Origin: Lactarius indigo
Lineage: Eukaryota; Basidiomycota; Agaricomycetes; Russulales; Russulaceae
DNA length: 64,000 bases
NCBI GenBank assembly: GCA_025766275.1
Contig: JAFKAC010000137.1
Coordinates: 62,001 to 126,000 of the forward strand
Direction: 5' to 3'
In this document: one piece after another, positions 23,790 through 32,464 of the stretch
How positions within the stretch are numbered: position 1 is the first letter of the stretch
Layout: every line of letters begins with the position of its first letter
Position numbers and translations under genes: made by a program
The notes under the pieces: model-generated
Told to the model about the DNA's origin: nothing
Seen by the model: only the letters and a program-made list of their open reading frames with translations
The model's database searches: none

Positions 23790-26700
23790 ACAATAGAAAG
23801 GAGGAAACAAGTGACGATTCAAGAAGACCAAGATGGCGTATCTTGGTCTTCACAAGACAGGTTAAATACAAGTCGAGCAGGCTTTCAAGCGCCGCTATGA
23901 GTCACAGTAGTGTAGCGTCCAACGTATCGCGTAAGTAGCTCGAACCCTAATACTACTACTACTAGTATTAGTGGCACAGTCCTCAGTCAGCAATCAGCGC
24001 GCAATCTCCTATCGTACTCGTAATCGCCTATCGTAAGTCCGCAACTAATCTACCTTACCGCCATAGTTGCAACCGGTACAGTAAGGGTATGGGTCGAAAC
24101 GTAACACATGCTACGCGTTTCAAACTACGCCTCCACTCCCTGGGCCATTGCAACTCCATTCTCGTATCGCATTCCTAGCCGGTTTTAGTGCTCAAATATA
24201 TGACTGCTGCCCCAATTCGTGCCTGTGTTATACTGGTCCTCACTCAAATTCGACATCTTGCACATACTGTGGGCTTTCACGGTACCATGCTAATGGGACG
24301 CCTCGTAAGAAGTTCCAATATATTCCTCTAGTTCCTCGGCTACAAGCATTTTGTGAAAACACCGGAGTCGCGACAGCAATGCAATATCGATCTCGGTCTG
24401 AGGCCGAATCAGCCCCAGGGGTCGTCAAGGACATCTTCAACGGTGAGAACTACAAGACTCTCAAGTCGAAATACGTTCAGGTTGACAAGAAGATCTTTGG
24501 ACACCGGTACTTTGAAGACCACCATGACATCGCGCTTGGCCTGTCTACTGACGGGTTTGCACCGTTTAATAAACGGAAAAGTACTGCCTGGCCTATTATC
24601 CTATTCAACTATAATCTTCCTCCGGAGATACAGTTTCACGTCAACCAAATACTCGCTCTTGGTGTCATTCCGGGCCCAAAGAAACCACAAGATTTTGACT
24701 CATTCTTGTGGCCTTTACTCCAGGAGCTTCTTTGTCTTGCGAACGGAGTCCGGTCTTTCGACGTCCTCAAAAGTGCTTTCTTCACCCTACGTGCTCACTT
24801 GATCGTCATATTCGGCAATATACCAGCAATATCCATGGTCATGCGGATGAAAGGGCACAATGGTGTCTCTCCATGCCGCATGTGCGAGATCCAAGGGTTA
24901 CGTGTGCCAGATCAGCCAGGGACGACGCACTATGTTCCCTTGGACCGTTCGTCTCATCCTGATATCCAAAGGGACCAATCTGGTGAACATGTAAAGAAAT
25001 ATGATCCTTATAACCTCCCTTTATGCACACACAATGGGCTACTTGCTCAGGCTGCTGAGGTCGACATCGCTACTACAAATACCACCGCTGACAGACTCTC
25101 AAAGGAGTACAGGATCAAAGGAACGCCTCTCCTCTCCCATGTCCATTCTCTTTTCTTCCCTCACTCATTTCCGTATGATTTCATGCACCTTATCTGGGAA
25201 AATACCATCAAGAATCTAGTGCTCCACTGGACACGTGACTTTAAAGGGCTTGATCAAGGAAATGAGTCCTATGAACTCTCGAAGGCCATCTGGGAAGGAA
25301 TCGGTACACTCACAGCGTCATCTGGTTCAACGGTTCCCTCAGCTTATGGATGTCGAGTCCCGAACATTGCGAGAGATCGCAACATTTGCACAGCCGATAT
25401 GTGGTCCTTTTGGACGCTTTATATCGGCCCCATTCTGTTGTGGCGCCGGTTTGAAAATGCAAAGTACTACAAGCACTTCATCCTCCTTGTGAAGCTGTTG
25501 ACCACCTGCCTCAAATTCGAGATAACGCACAAAGAAATCAATTTTATTCAGAATGGATTTGTTGACTGGGTGGAAAAATACGAAAGGTGCGCCTCACCAA
25601 TTTGTATCACAGCCGCACTAACGCTATCATGACTATCTACAGATTTTACTATCAGCACGACGCAGGCCACATGTCTGCGTGCCCAGTCACCATCCATGCG
25701 TTGCTTCACATATCCGACAGTATCAAGACTTGCGGGCCAGTGTGGTGTTACTGGGCGTTCCCAATGGAACGCTATTGCAACCGCCTCAAACCTTCAATCC
25801 GAAGCCGACAGTCCCCCTATGCTTCCATAGATCGATACATCCTTGAAGATGCGCAACTCACACAGATCAAGGCTATGTATGGTTTAGCAGATGAGCTCGC
25901 TTTACAGCCTCAACGGAGTAACCTGCCACAAGGAGCATATCGGTCCCCATACTGTGAGCCCTATACTCCCATCATTTTGCAATCCAGATTTGATTTTCCC
26001 ATTGAAGACCTGACCTGCGTACTCCTGTGTCCTCGCGTGGTTGTTCAGCGAGGCACAGAAAGTACATCGTTATTAACTGGGCTGTCAAACTTGATCGCTG
26101 CTGCACTTTCAACGCGATTCGGGCTTCATTGTTACGGTTTTGCCTCCTCGACCTCGGCACACGGCGATACGACGGACGCAATCACATGAAGAAAAAGAGG
26201 ATGACGAAGAAAAGGCTGAGATAAGCCATAAACCAAGAGATAAGTGCCCCGGCCCGCGATTCCATTGGACCTTCTGCGATGATAAGCAGAATTGTAGGTT
26301 CCACCGGCCCAGATAAAGCAATATCAAGAATGCCCGTCACGTGACCCTGGCATGTGACCTGGCTAGAATGCACCGGAAGAGTCCAGATGAGCTTGTGCCT
26401 GGCTGACTGATGTTTGGTACCTGATGACTGATACTGGCTGCGGATGACTCATAGACGATTACACTGTTACAAAAAGGATGACTGATGTCCCGTTCTGATT
26501 GGTTGACTGACTGTATGCTGACTGATGATTACATATTCCCGATGACACTCTTACTGTACAATTACTCACCCTAAGATCGTTGTATTAGGGTTTCTGAGTT
26601 TGAACCATTACGCTAGCTGGGGTATAAGTAGGGTAGCTTGTATCCCCGGTTCCCTAGCTTGAGATCTTGTGGAATTGTACCAGTTGTTCACCGTCTTCCC

Positions 26701-27570
26701 TCTATCTTTTGAGCTGTGGTTGACTGCCTGCCACCTTCTCTTTGGGCTGTCTGCTCATTCCCCTTTCCCCCTCTTATCTGCCATTTTCTGCCTCTCAGCA
26801 CTTCTGTCTGATAGAAGGCTGCCAGTACCATTGTCGACTAGGGGACGCCTTGGCTGTATTTGCCTCCCCCGTAAGTTGGCTGACAATTTGGGGCATTGTG
26901 TTCCCACAGTACCGTCCAAGTCGGACACTACGTTGGTACAAACGTAACATTCATGTTTCAGTTATTCGAAAGTATCTCCAACAGGCAAATATTGAGGAAT
27001 GGGGGAAAGTGTGGCGGGTAGACAGCGAGGCTGGGGATACAATCCATTCCTTGGGTCTCATGAAGCCCACTGCAGACCGACGGGATGCAACATTTGTGCG
27101 GGTGAGTTGCATACTTTTAATCCAGTAATTCAGCACCCATGATTGAAATGGATCAGTACGTGATGTTAGTGGATAGATTTGCGCGTCAGCGCCGTCGCAA
27201 ACCAGTGTTCGAGCCACAGACCTTCTACGGTCGGCTTGAGCACCTGTACCTTATCCATTTTACTTGTTCTGACGCTCAGGTGGATCCCCAAAAGCCAATT
27301 ATTCTTGCTGCAATTCAGAACTGCAAGACCAAGGATCCAGGACCAACTGACCTTGAAAGCCTTGATATCCATCTCTACAATACGACAGGCAGCCTCGATC
27401 TCGTTGATGTCACAAGCGTTCAGGCCCTAGTTGGCCGTGTGGAGTATACGGTTGACAGTGGTGGGTGGGCTATTATTGACCGAAGTGGTGGTCTTGCCTG
27501 CGCCGAGTGGGAACCCACAGCCGAAGATGATGAATTTGAAGTATTTCGAGTTGGTCATAATGATGCTTGA
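15469..27570 (+). CDS. Plavaka-type transposase, split by a Gypsy element and a solo LTR
   Basis: Transposase of the surrounding element. Reconstructed blocks are 15469-16102, 16152-16246, then (after Gypsy-1 and its CATGC duplicate) 24112-25586, 25643-26129, then (after the solo LTR and TTCAT duplicate) 26955-27101 and 27157-27570. The true introns are 16103-16151, 25587-25642 and 27102-27156 (49-56 bp, GT-AG). The N-terminus has a Cys/His cluster (CVCCNKHIP, then CEREHRC) likely to bind zinc, followed by an acidic region. The core contains the family-typical GHNGVSPCRMCEI, FPYDFMHLIWENTIKNL and ACPVTIHALLHI, then GPVWCYWAFPMERYC. The C-terminal domain starts EEWGKVWRVDSEAGDT and includes FYGRLEHLYLI and WAIIDRSG. 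Apart from the two insertions I see no stop or frameshift, so it was intact when they landed. Confidence 0.85.
16247..16768 (-). repeat. Gypsy-1 3' LTR (522 bp)
   Basis: TGTAAC...GTAACA ends. Pairs with 23589-24106. Contains a (GA)n tract at about 16415-16447. In element orientation it is preceded by the purine-rich AGAAGAGGAGGTGA (about 16769-16783 on the plus strand), the likely polypurine primer. Confidence 0.92.
16800..21599 (-). CDS. pol: Gypsy-1 Pol polyprotein (protease, RT, RNase H, integrase, chromodomain)
   Basis: About 1,570 residues expressed as a Gag-Pol fusion by -1 frameshifting. The in-frame extension upstream to 21599 overlaps gag. Order: retroviral-type protease (VDSGATDNF), reverse transcriptase (LRPVQDYRVIN, FFGLTNSPATFQ), RNase H (ELEVDASGYAVGAVLLQ), and integrase zinc domain (HGHPGI...HYWWP...CAECQ). 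The integrase core follows (VAVDFITKLP, DGQSERTNQW), then a chromodomain (RLQYLIKWKGYPDSENQW) and a ~380-residue C-terminal extension ending in a coiled coil. The RT active site reads YMDN instead of YMDD at 20319-20321. That should cripple synthesis in this copy; Gypsy-2 has the normal YMDD. No stop codons interrupt the frame. Confidence 0.9.
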   Translation of the reverse strand: MAHTGGQQYGRSKRSYTSRSMGKRGFSGRLNPSVWVRALQCNSVIVTTRYRSMRIPVTVRTNYQTTETNALVDSGATDNFIRPSLAKRAGIQTQPLNTPRKIWNIDNTENRAGLITHYVNLEVKTWGQIKQMTFLVTDLGSEDMVLGYPWLSAFEPTISWATATIHPDMQPIMLATSEALLSTTTIRALIVAEKEDIVRELEEEMFTRATTSTELAIQAKQQQSAAVLPQEYAMFTKLFNEQASHRFPPARPWDHAIDFKPSAPAAIDCKIYPMTQKEEGELKEFLEEKLKQGYLRPSISPYASSFFFIKKKDGKLRPVQDYRVINSHTIRNQYPLPLIQDLILDLSNAHIYTKLDIQWGYNNIRIRDGDQEKAAFKTKFGLFEPTVMFFGLTNSPATFQAMMNHIYRDTIAKHERLGTTIRVYMDNIGIATHFDHDLAAHIDAVRDVLRVAEEHDLYFKLEKCLFHQPRMDYLGVILERGVTRMDPVKVQGIKDWPTPTKVKDVRSFLGFCNFYRLFIRGFATHAKPLTKLTRKDEEWRWTEEEEKAFNTLKRLVTEEPVLAHPVLQDPFELEVDASGYAVGAVLLQKKSDGKRHPIGYYSAMLSEAERNYDIYDLELLAIVKALQNWRPLLAGAPHKIKIYSDHLNLQYWKSPQKISRRVAREVLELSEYDFEIHHIKGKNNGRADALSRRPDYDQGVKDNSEVVVLPPEIFVRTLNAVRTFIANPNLLQPRHQQDEEVIKIWIDPYRLKKIQGEWYKDGRFVITGPASTQRVLIHDHHDLPIHGHPGIAKTQRILERHYWWPRLRKDVYEYVQGCAECQRNKVNTRPIRAALHPITPILEAMPFHTVAVDFITKLPVSKGYDSILTVTDHDCSKASIFIPCREEITAEETATLYVAQVFKRFRLPCKIISDRDPRFTSKFTREVCRILGIQQNISTAYHPRTDGQSERTNQWLEQYLRFWVNERQDNWEAYLPIAEFAHNNWPHEHTKESPFQLLMGYNPQADWTDKPSPIPLATARLTQLKEARDDAQRLIKKAQESWVRNKDTPKFSINDLVWLEGKHLRTNQPTEKLAAQHHGPFRVVQVMSPYNYRLELPTQWSIHPVFHIDLLTPYKQTSLHGENFTRPPPELIDGEEEYEVEAILDTRHFGRGRRLQYLIKWKGYPDSENQWVDKDDVFAPEALRLYQEAQTHGRRDKVGVARTEDSHPLFLRSAITLMPTSPLRHVTQAQLLDSLAEDARALLAEDSDTEVPNTQLTPWTPLTPAEGPITAQEWINVVTRFPDPTTTPDDDRAVVHIFRNDRGEREPIATIPPSNDLIGIRGVFPSNDQHSSADGVRVGGVEEGSGSMAAGAAGLSSGPTEGDARATAAMAAAEAGHDDEDYYPARHTFLRTKRDPDNPLITPWLVYSNGSPMYQGRVRVPGAADHRPFTATEDPAHVIVPEGFRANRRPHHIRYPITGPDGVERDASHVQIIGGADPLILGVIPGSPHVYGKPLYAEPHVSTALRPTYPHEDLVIFEADKITDRALNRINDESLTAEVTHFRAASYELDRLRARVSQLRAMIECAQDDRRDAIYRLERATALERIADEQRDWPARDFQ
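17210..17926 (-). CDS. Overlapping +1-frame ORF inside Gypsy-1 pol
   Basis: A 238-codon ORF from ATG 17926 (MSHRRNSSTPSQK), read in the +1 frame relative to pol over the C-terminal extension. Equivalent ORFs occur in Gypsy-2 (41070-41840) and Gypsy-3 (33356-34156). Shared features: Ser/Thr/Pro-rich N-terminal half, a helix with ALMEYELEGW then REMRERRQRW, and a tail with SGR-DDPITF-TPSP. No known family recognised. Probably an accessory protein of the element; expression route unknown. Confidence 0.55.
   Translation of the reverse strand: MSHRRNSSTPSQKMPAPSSRRTATPKFPTLSSRHGHLLHQQRGPSPHKSGSTLSPDSQTRRPPLTTTEPSSTSSETIAASVNPSPLSPQATTSSAFAEFSRATTSIQALMEYELEGWKRVAAAWQQEQLDSAAARLREMRERRQRWRQLRLAMTTKIITRRDTPSFERNATLIIPSSRPGSSTPTGPPCIKDVCACLVPPITVRSPPPRTPRMSLCLKGSGRTDDPITFDTPSPGPTE
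21509..23569 (-). pseudogene. gag: Gypsy-1 Gag, one internal stop, GTG start
   Basis: Structural capsid/nucleocapsid protein. The frame runs from GTG 23569 (VAVTTRDQWTSFRPY) to stop 21509, about 690 codons, interrupted by TGA at 22997-22999 where Gypsy-2 has CGA. The conserved N-terminal domain (GYFVEFNGP, RPVEFNFDHLCW, CDIDAREL) has no in-frame ATG. The first in-frame ATG (MAT) is at 23056. A Gly/Pro-rich linker follows, then the capsid region (FLTQWHVYWGMN, GLPKELFKNAF) and a CCHC zinc knuckle (CYNCHAPGHLSRNC). Pol begins in the -1 frame near the end. The element is otherwise intact apart from the RT change. Confidence 0.85.
21521..21527 (-). promoter_or_regulatory. Gag-Pol -1 frameshift heptamer GGGTTTT
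   Basis: On the minus strand GAG GGT TTT CGG reads as G_GGT_TTT, the X_XXY_YYZ form. Pol is in the -1 frame here. The same heptamer is at the same place in Gypsy-2, -3 and -4. Confidence 0.6.
23576..23586 (-). promoter_or_regulatory. Gypsy-1 primer-binding site (self-priming type)
   Basis: In element orientation AAGACCAAGAT, two bases after the 5' LTR. It is complementary to ATCTTGGTCTT at the predicted transcript 5' end in the LTR (23834-23824), as in fission yeast Tf1. It does not resemble a usual tRNA-complementary site. Confidence 0.65.
23589..24106 (-). repeat. Gypsy-1 5' LTR (518 bp)
   Basis: Promoter LTR for the minus-strand element. Contains TATTTAA (23868-23862), a 12 bp palindrome GAAGACCAAGAT/ATCTTGGTCTTC (23823-23834 and 23840-23851) and a predicted transcript start at 23834, 34 bp after the first base of the TATA motif. 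Differs from the other LTR at six positions, each a CpG in one copy and TpG or CpA in the other. Confidence 0.92.
26130..26949 (+). mobile_element. Solo LTR (820 bp) inside the Plavaka transposase
   Basis: TGTTACGG...CGTAACA ends, flanked by TTCAT on both sides (26125-26129, 26950-26954). No coding capacity. A TATA-like GTATAAGTA lies near 26622-26630, suggesting plus orientation. Removing it plus one TTCAT joins the transposase frame (TRFGLH then VSVIRKYL), which supports both borders. It is the remnant of an LTR-LTR recombination. Confidence 0.85.
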
Positions 27571-27779
27571 CAATATCTAGATACATTGACAACCAAAAGA
27601 ATTTCTCCCCAAGCTGACTCAGGCAGATGCACGCGCATGGTATCAGAGTCAGCGTTTGCATGAGCACGCCATGCAAGAACACCCGACGCAGGTGCCGGCC
27701 AGTCTTCGGAACTCAATTCAGATGCACACATCAACGGGTTCATCACCCAGCGTCCGAGTCGACTCAATGACGCGCTGGC

Positions 27780-28437
27780 ATGGGGGAAACGGCGCTGCTC
27801 GCATTCGCAAAGGAGCTCGGCTGGCCGAACTACAAGGACACTCATGACTCGGCCATCGTCGTTCAGATGGTCCCCTTTTCTAGTGATCGCAAGTCCATGG
27901 GCTGCATAGTGCAGCTTCCTGACGGAAGTCACCATCTGTACATCAAGGGTGCGAGTGAGGTATTGGCGCAGAAATGTACGCGTCATGTGGTAGCGTATCG
28001 TGACAGCATAAACAAGGCTACGGGTAGCAACCAAGTTGAGACATTGCCTATCGGGGAAATGGAAGAGGACAACATCTCACACACCATTACATTCTACGCA
28101 TCCCAAGCGCTACGCACAATCGCCCTGTGCTACCGCAACTTTCCCCACTGGCCTCCTCCAGGAACGCGGCTTTTGGACAATAACAAGGTGAGTAGACCCG
28201 TCCCTGTTAGTCTTTGATACCTAATTCGGTGGAACAGGTCGATTATGATGACCCGACGACTGATTTGACACTCATTTGCATCACCGGCATTGAGGATCCT
28301 CTCCATCTAGGTGTCCGAGAGGCTGTGGCCAATTGCGGCAAGGCAGGGGTTCGCGTGAAAATGTGCACAGGAGACAATGTACTGACCGCCCGATCGATTG
28401 CTCAACAATGTGGCATCTATACAACTGGGGGCATCGA
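27780..28437 (+). pseudogene. Captured fragment of a plasma-membrane/vacuolar Ca2+-ATPase gene
   Basis: Two exon pieces (about 27780-28187 and 28238-28437) with a 50 bp GT-AG intron between them. They encode part of a P-type calcium pump. ETALLAFAKELGW, RKSMG and YIKGASEVLAQKC are from the nucleotide-binding domain. TLRTIALCYR-type text, GIEDPLHLGVREAV, KMCTGDNVLTARSIA and CGIYTTGGI belong to the domain before the hinge. The phosphorylation DKTGT motif and all membrane segments are missing, so it cannot be a working pump. It lies downstream of the transposase within the transposon ends, as expected for gene capture. Confidence 0.75.
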
Positions 28438-28469
28438 GAGTAATGAGGTTACTCTGAGTCTCTGGTCAG

Positions 28470-28636
28470 CGGTATGCCATGGGTTGTTGAGACAGTCAAA
28501 TCCACTTTCGGTCGTGAGCCCTCCAAGGGTGTTAACCCTGATGAAACGATGGCTATTGGTGCCTCCATCCAGGGTGGCGTCCTTGCTGGCAACGTCACAG
28601 ACATTCTTCTCCTTGACGTCACTCCTTTATCTCTTG
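28470..28636 (+). pseudogene. Captured fragment of mitochondrial Hsp70
   Basis: Encodes [19 protein letters not shown], then [14 protein letters not shown] and [11 protein letters not shown]. This is the end of the ATPase domain and interdomain linker of the mitochondrial Hsp70/DnaK family. It ends exactly at a GT donor-like site (28637), so the fragment keeps a host exon border. It directly follows the calcium-pump piece with no spacer of its own. Confidence 0.75.
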
Positions 28637-28677
28637 GTACGTTTCTTCAATTGGTCGCTCCAGCGTAGAGTGCTCAG

Positions 28678-28926
28678 TTCCATTCTTGGCTTTTCTCTCT
28701 TCGGGCTCGGCGCCCACATTGGCCAGCTCGGCATCCAAAAGTGCAACCTACTCGACAGTACGCAACCTCTCGCCAAACCGTAGTGCCAGGCATGCTGACT
28801 TGTATGATTCCGTGTGCGTGTGGAACAGATCCTGGTGGGCACGTCATTTCTATGCTTGCCTTTGGCTACCTCGGCTACTGGGCCCATCAGTGGGACGAGC
28901 GTGCATCCGTCCTCATGGCGACAAAG
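28678..28926 (+). pseudogene. Possible third captured gene fragment (two exons)
   Basis: 28678-28779 and 28829-28926 are separated by a 49 bp GT-AG intron. They encode a Ser/Ala-rich stretch resembling a mitochondrial presequence (SSGSAPTLASSASKSATYS), then GGHVISMLAFGYLGYWAHQW, a short hydrophobic helix. It looks like part of a small mitochondrial membrane protein, but I cannot name it. Confidence 0.4.
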
Positions 28927-29164
28927 GTGACAAAATTGGACACAGGCCAGGAGTGATCAAGGGAGCGATCGAATATAGCCTGAGGGAAGGTGATCTGCCG
29001 CGGGCCTTCGTTGAGGAGGCAGACAAGGGCAGCAGTCACAAAAGGGCCCCTTCATTGAGACAACGTAGGTCTGTAGTTTATGTACTTACGAGTAGATACC
29101 CATCCAAGTGAAGGTGGGTGGCCTCGGGTCACCAGCTGCACGGTACCCACCTCGTCTAACTAAG

Positions 29165-29378
29165 AGTTTGACATAGGATGATTTTCATCCGCCGTTTTCA
29201 GTCATCCTGTCGTTGACGCATTTTAGGATGACAGCTTAATGTGGTTTTATGACTCATGATTTTCAGTAGGTGATAGAATGATTTATTTGGATGATTATCA
29301 GCACCATACTTAGGATGAATTGTAAGCAGCCACTAAATCGTCTATGCTAGGATGAATTATGAATTTCACAATAAATTT
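29165..29378 (+). repeat. Right subterminal repeat array
   Basis: Diverged copies of GGATGAttttCATCC, GGATGAATT and GGATGAttaTCAG-like motifs matching those at 13432-13840. They precede the right terminal repeat. Confidence 0.65.
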
Positions 29379-29411
29379 GGATGATATTCATCCAACATAG
29401 CTTTCACAGTG
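29379..29411 (-). repeat. Right terminal inverted repeat of the Plavaka element
   Basis: On the minus strand starts CACTGTGAAAGC and ends GGATGAATATCATCC. Followed on the plus strand by ATA, matching the left flank. Confidence 0.8.
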
Positions 29412-29414
29412 ATA

Positions 29415-30330
29415 ATACGACTATGCCAGTGTTTGAATGGAACGTTTAGGTTATGTACAATACGGCCGTGATTTACCGCGACACAGGTGTCGGAGTACCG
29501 TGACAGTAATTTAAACGAGCTTCACACGCTGGTCAATGGTATTATAACCTTTTTTAAAAAACAATATTTATTCTGGGACAGTAAGGTAAGAGAAGTAAAT
29601 AGCCCTTTGCCGTTACAAATGTACACATGGCAAGACAAACGTTGGCTTTCTTCCATTCAGTTGGTCTTATATTACAACAAGTATTACCACCTAGCACATG
29701 CGCCTCAAATGTAGTCTCGGCTATGACCGGTCTGTACCTATGGTACGCATCCCGGGATATAAATGGTTCCAAAAAAAAAAGAACGGTCAACACGACGCCG
29801 ACAGTAGCAGGCCCTGCAAAGTCGCTCCAGAGGACAGTCATCAATCCCCCCGCTCGCGTGCGGGTGAAACCGCACACAAACCATCCACGTCTCTCCGCGT
29901 CTGCGCACGCACAGGGGCCACCCTCACTGTTGTGCCGCGAGTAAAAGGAATAACATTTGCGGGTTGCATCGTACACATGCGCGTCACTGCCCGCAAACCC
30001 CTCCAGGACATCGCCACGACAGTGTGCAAGCCGCATGTGCACGAATATCTCTGTGTCACGCGCGAGGAGCTGCGCATGACCATCGCCGGGTGCGCACGCA
30101 CCCGGTAGCTCGTTGTCCCCACTCTCTGAGTCCTCCTCACCAGTGCCCGTGCTACCTGCCCTGGAGGCCGGCACCATCTACAAGTATGCAAACACGCCAG
30201 TCTCCATCTCATACCCAAAGCCCAGCGGCACGCCTACCATTTTTGGCTGCATACGGCAAAACGACAGTACCGAAAATGAGTGTCTGCCAAGCTTGTCTGC
30301 GTCCTGCACAAGTGCGGGTCCGAGCCCGTG
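29415..30330. other. Spacer, possible gene remnant cut by a solo LTR
   Basis: No complete gene. On the plus strand 30155-30330 reads ALEAGTIYKYANTPVSISYP... and GCIRQNDSTENEC, which looks like a real extracellular-type exon preceded by a CACCAG acceptor. It is truncated where the solo LTR starts. The overlapping 207-codon minus-strand ORF (29554-30177) is probably incidental. Confidence 0.35.
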
Positions 30331-31047
30331 TGTCATGAACTCCCCTATCACTTTTTCCTTCTCTGTCCTTATCTGATCCATTCCCTTTCTTGGTAGTTAC
30401 CTTCTTGAACCTATGCTTCCCCTTATCTGATTGTTCTAGCACCTTCTGTGCTATTCTTGTCTACCCTTTCCTTGCTTTGCTGGCATGACACCATCTTGCA
30501 CGATAATAGCATCATCCTGCCAGCACATTACTCTATCTATAGCAACCAGTAGCACTATGCGCTCAGGCGCAATCCTGTACTATATAAGGAACCCTGTAGT
30601 GCGCCTTAGCTCCTTAGCTTTGGCTTAATCAATCATCTGCGTTGTATCTCCATTGACTCCTTGAGTGCCTCAGTCCCTTCAGCACTCAAGCCCTTGATCC
30701 AGGACCTCTGACCCTTGACCCTTATCCTCTTTGGGTCATTCCCCTCTCAGCCTCTGTGCAGGCTTCCCCTTGAACTTCGCTCTTATCCTCTTCCTGTCTC
30801 ACTGGTCAGCCCAGTGACACGTGACCCTTGGACTTAGGCCTCTGCGCTCGTCCATTGCTACAGACTCAGTTACCTTAATACAAGGGGCTGTTACAGAAGG
30901 ACCTTTCCCACCTTAGCACAGGGGGATTGCCGCAGACTCAGCTACCTTAGTACAGGGGCTGTTACAGAAGACCTTAGGAGTCCTTCCACTCAGTAGGGAT
31001 CCGACTCAGAGTCCTTTGCCTCAGGCAGGATCTGTTACAGAACGACA
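30331..31047 (+). mobile_element. Probable solo LTR (717 bp)
   Basis: Begins TGTCATGAAC and ends AACGACA, with CGTG on both sides (30327-30330, 31048-31051). Has CTATATAAGG at 30580-30589 followed by a pyrimidine-rich leader. Three diverged ~70 bp repeats near its end contain CTCAGYTACCTTA and GGGGCTGTTACAGAA. No coding capacity. The 4 bp rather than 5 bp duplication leaves the exact borders uncertain. Confidence 0.55.
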
Positions 31048-31051
31048 CGTG

Positions 31052-32459
31052 CCCCCGCAGAGGCGTGACACCGTGGGCATCGCCGTTCCAATCATCGCGC
31101 CGTCACTGCGTATCATCATTGCTTGGGTCATAGTTCCATATTCTGTAGAGGAGAGATAGATAAAATTACGAAGACCGATTTACTGTCGATTTCGGGGGTG
31201 GACTTGGCCCCTAAGTGGTGGAGCGAAGAGCCGTCTTGAGGGAGAGGGTCCAATTTCATCATTCTCAATTTGCGGTGTTGTGCCAGTCGACGGTGGTAGT
31301 CGATAGTTGGGTCACGACTTTACTCGACTAAGACGGCTTAGTACTTAGATGGCGACTGTTGCTATAAGTACAGTACACCACTGGGAAAGCAAACTGTCCT
31401 GAGGTTAACTGTGACAAAATGAGACTTAGGATTGTGATATGCCCTGAAACACGGCACAGTGATCATAAATAATTGGGTTTAATTCAGTGAGAGATCCGGT
31501 GCGACATCGGGTAGTGCCTCCGGACCAACCGTATATTGTACCGATTTTTTGCTGATTTCTGCCGTCGGCTAGTGGTGATGTGACAACCGGCTCGGTCTTC
31601 GTATCGTTATCAGGTTGTGTTGGCCAACGTCCTGAGGACAGTTTGGGCGCCATCCGGTGTTTATCGATCCCACTGTCTTCTGTGCCACATCAAACGATGC
31701 CGAGGATTTGCTGCCTCTTCACTGATAAATAGTGAGCTGAATGAACAGAGTACTTCCATAGTCCAACCTTGGTGTCAAGCCGTCACAATTATACTCAACT
31801 GTTGCTGATGTCCGCTGCACCAAGGCAAGACCCTCCTCGGGCTCAATTACCAGGAGACTGTGTGTGACCCCAGCAATCGGACTCGGCTAATCTGTGTGCT
31901 AACCTCATTCTCCAGGTTGGCAGTCAGTATCACCGGGCAATTGGACTTGCACGATTTGCAGGGATAACATCATACACCGTGAACGCCATTTGAGCCGTCA
32001 CATTACCAGCTCTAGACACAAGTCATCTGTGGAATTCATCTCTTATCAGTGGTCCCTACCACAATCGACCGATGATGCTGGATCCGACCCTGCCCTCACA
32101 CAGGGCTGTTGAGACGCGACTGTTAAAGTCACATGTCTTGTGGGATCTGATTGAGTCAGCCCACATACTATATATGGTATCTGTCCTTTATGGACTTATG
32201 GACACTCCGGACTCATACGGACCGCTTTTGTTTATCTTTATTGTTAGATCCATATTTGGTTCTTATTGTTCTTTCTATTGTTAAGATACTGGTATTGTCT
32301 GCTTTAGGCAGCTATTGTTCTCCGCCATCCAATGGCATTTCTCCCTCTGGCGCACAGACCACCTGTATTGTGTTTGGGTCACCAGTGTGCACAGACCATT
32401 ATTATCTAAGCGTCCTGTATATAAGGACTGCTGTTTTCGCCTCTACACTTCAGAGTTCC
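31052..32459. other. No gene recognised; LTR-like promoter at the right edge
   Basis: No ORF with recognisable content. TATATAAGG at 32418-32426 followed by ACACTTCAGAG looks like an LTR or gene promoter. Its other half appears to lie beyond Gypsy-3 at 48152 onward. Confidence 0.4.
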
Positions 32460-32464
32460 CTTCA

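Larger units (their letters stand above)
16247..24106 (-). mobile_element. Gypsy-1: Ty3/Gypsy chromovirus, complete, minus orientation
   Basis: Paired LTRs (16247-16768 and 23589-24106), CATGC duplicated at 16242-16246 and 24107-24111, and gag and pol between them on the minus strand. It lies inside an exon of the Plavaka transposase, whose frame is restored when the element and one CATGC are removed. The LTRs differ by six substitutions and a GA-repeat length change, so it is older than Gypsy-2. Gag has one stop and the reverse transcriptase has a changed catalytic Asp, so this copy is probably inactive. Confidence 0.93.
13399..29411 (+). mobile_element. Plavaka-type (CACTA-like) DNA transposon with nested insertions
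   Basis: Bounded by ~33 bp imperfect inverted repeats beginning CACTATGAA (left) and CACTGTGAA (right end, reverse strand), and flanked by ATA on both sides (13396-13398, 29412-29414). CACT ends with a 3 bp duplication fit the CACTA superfamily. The transposase inside resembles the Plavaka group of basidiomycetes. Both ends are packed with GGATGAAAATCAG-like subterminal repeats, presumably transposase-binding sites. Removing Gypsy-1 (7.86 kb) and a solo LTR (0.82 kb) leaves about 7.3 kb. It carries the transposase, a divergent accessory gene and pieces of host genes. Confidence 0.85.

Noticed and set aside
26465..26949. Solo LTR starting at the second TGTTAC (26465)
   Set aside because: No target duplication fits that start. 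Starting at 26130 gives a perfect TTCAT duplication and restores the transposase frame.
29554..30177. 207-codon minus-strand ORF next to the solo LTR
   Set aside because: Low-complexity, no motif, and it overlaps a better plus-strand exon candidate. It may be a remnant but nothing supports it as a gene.
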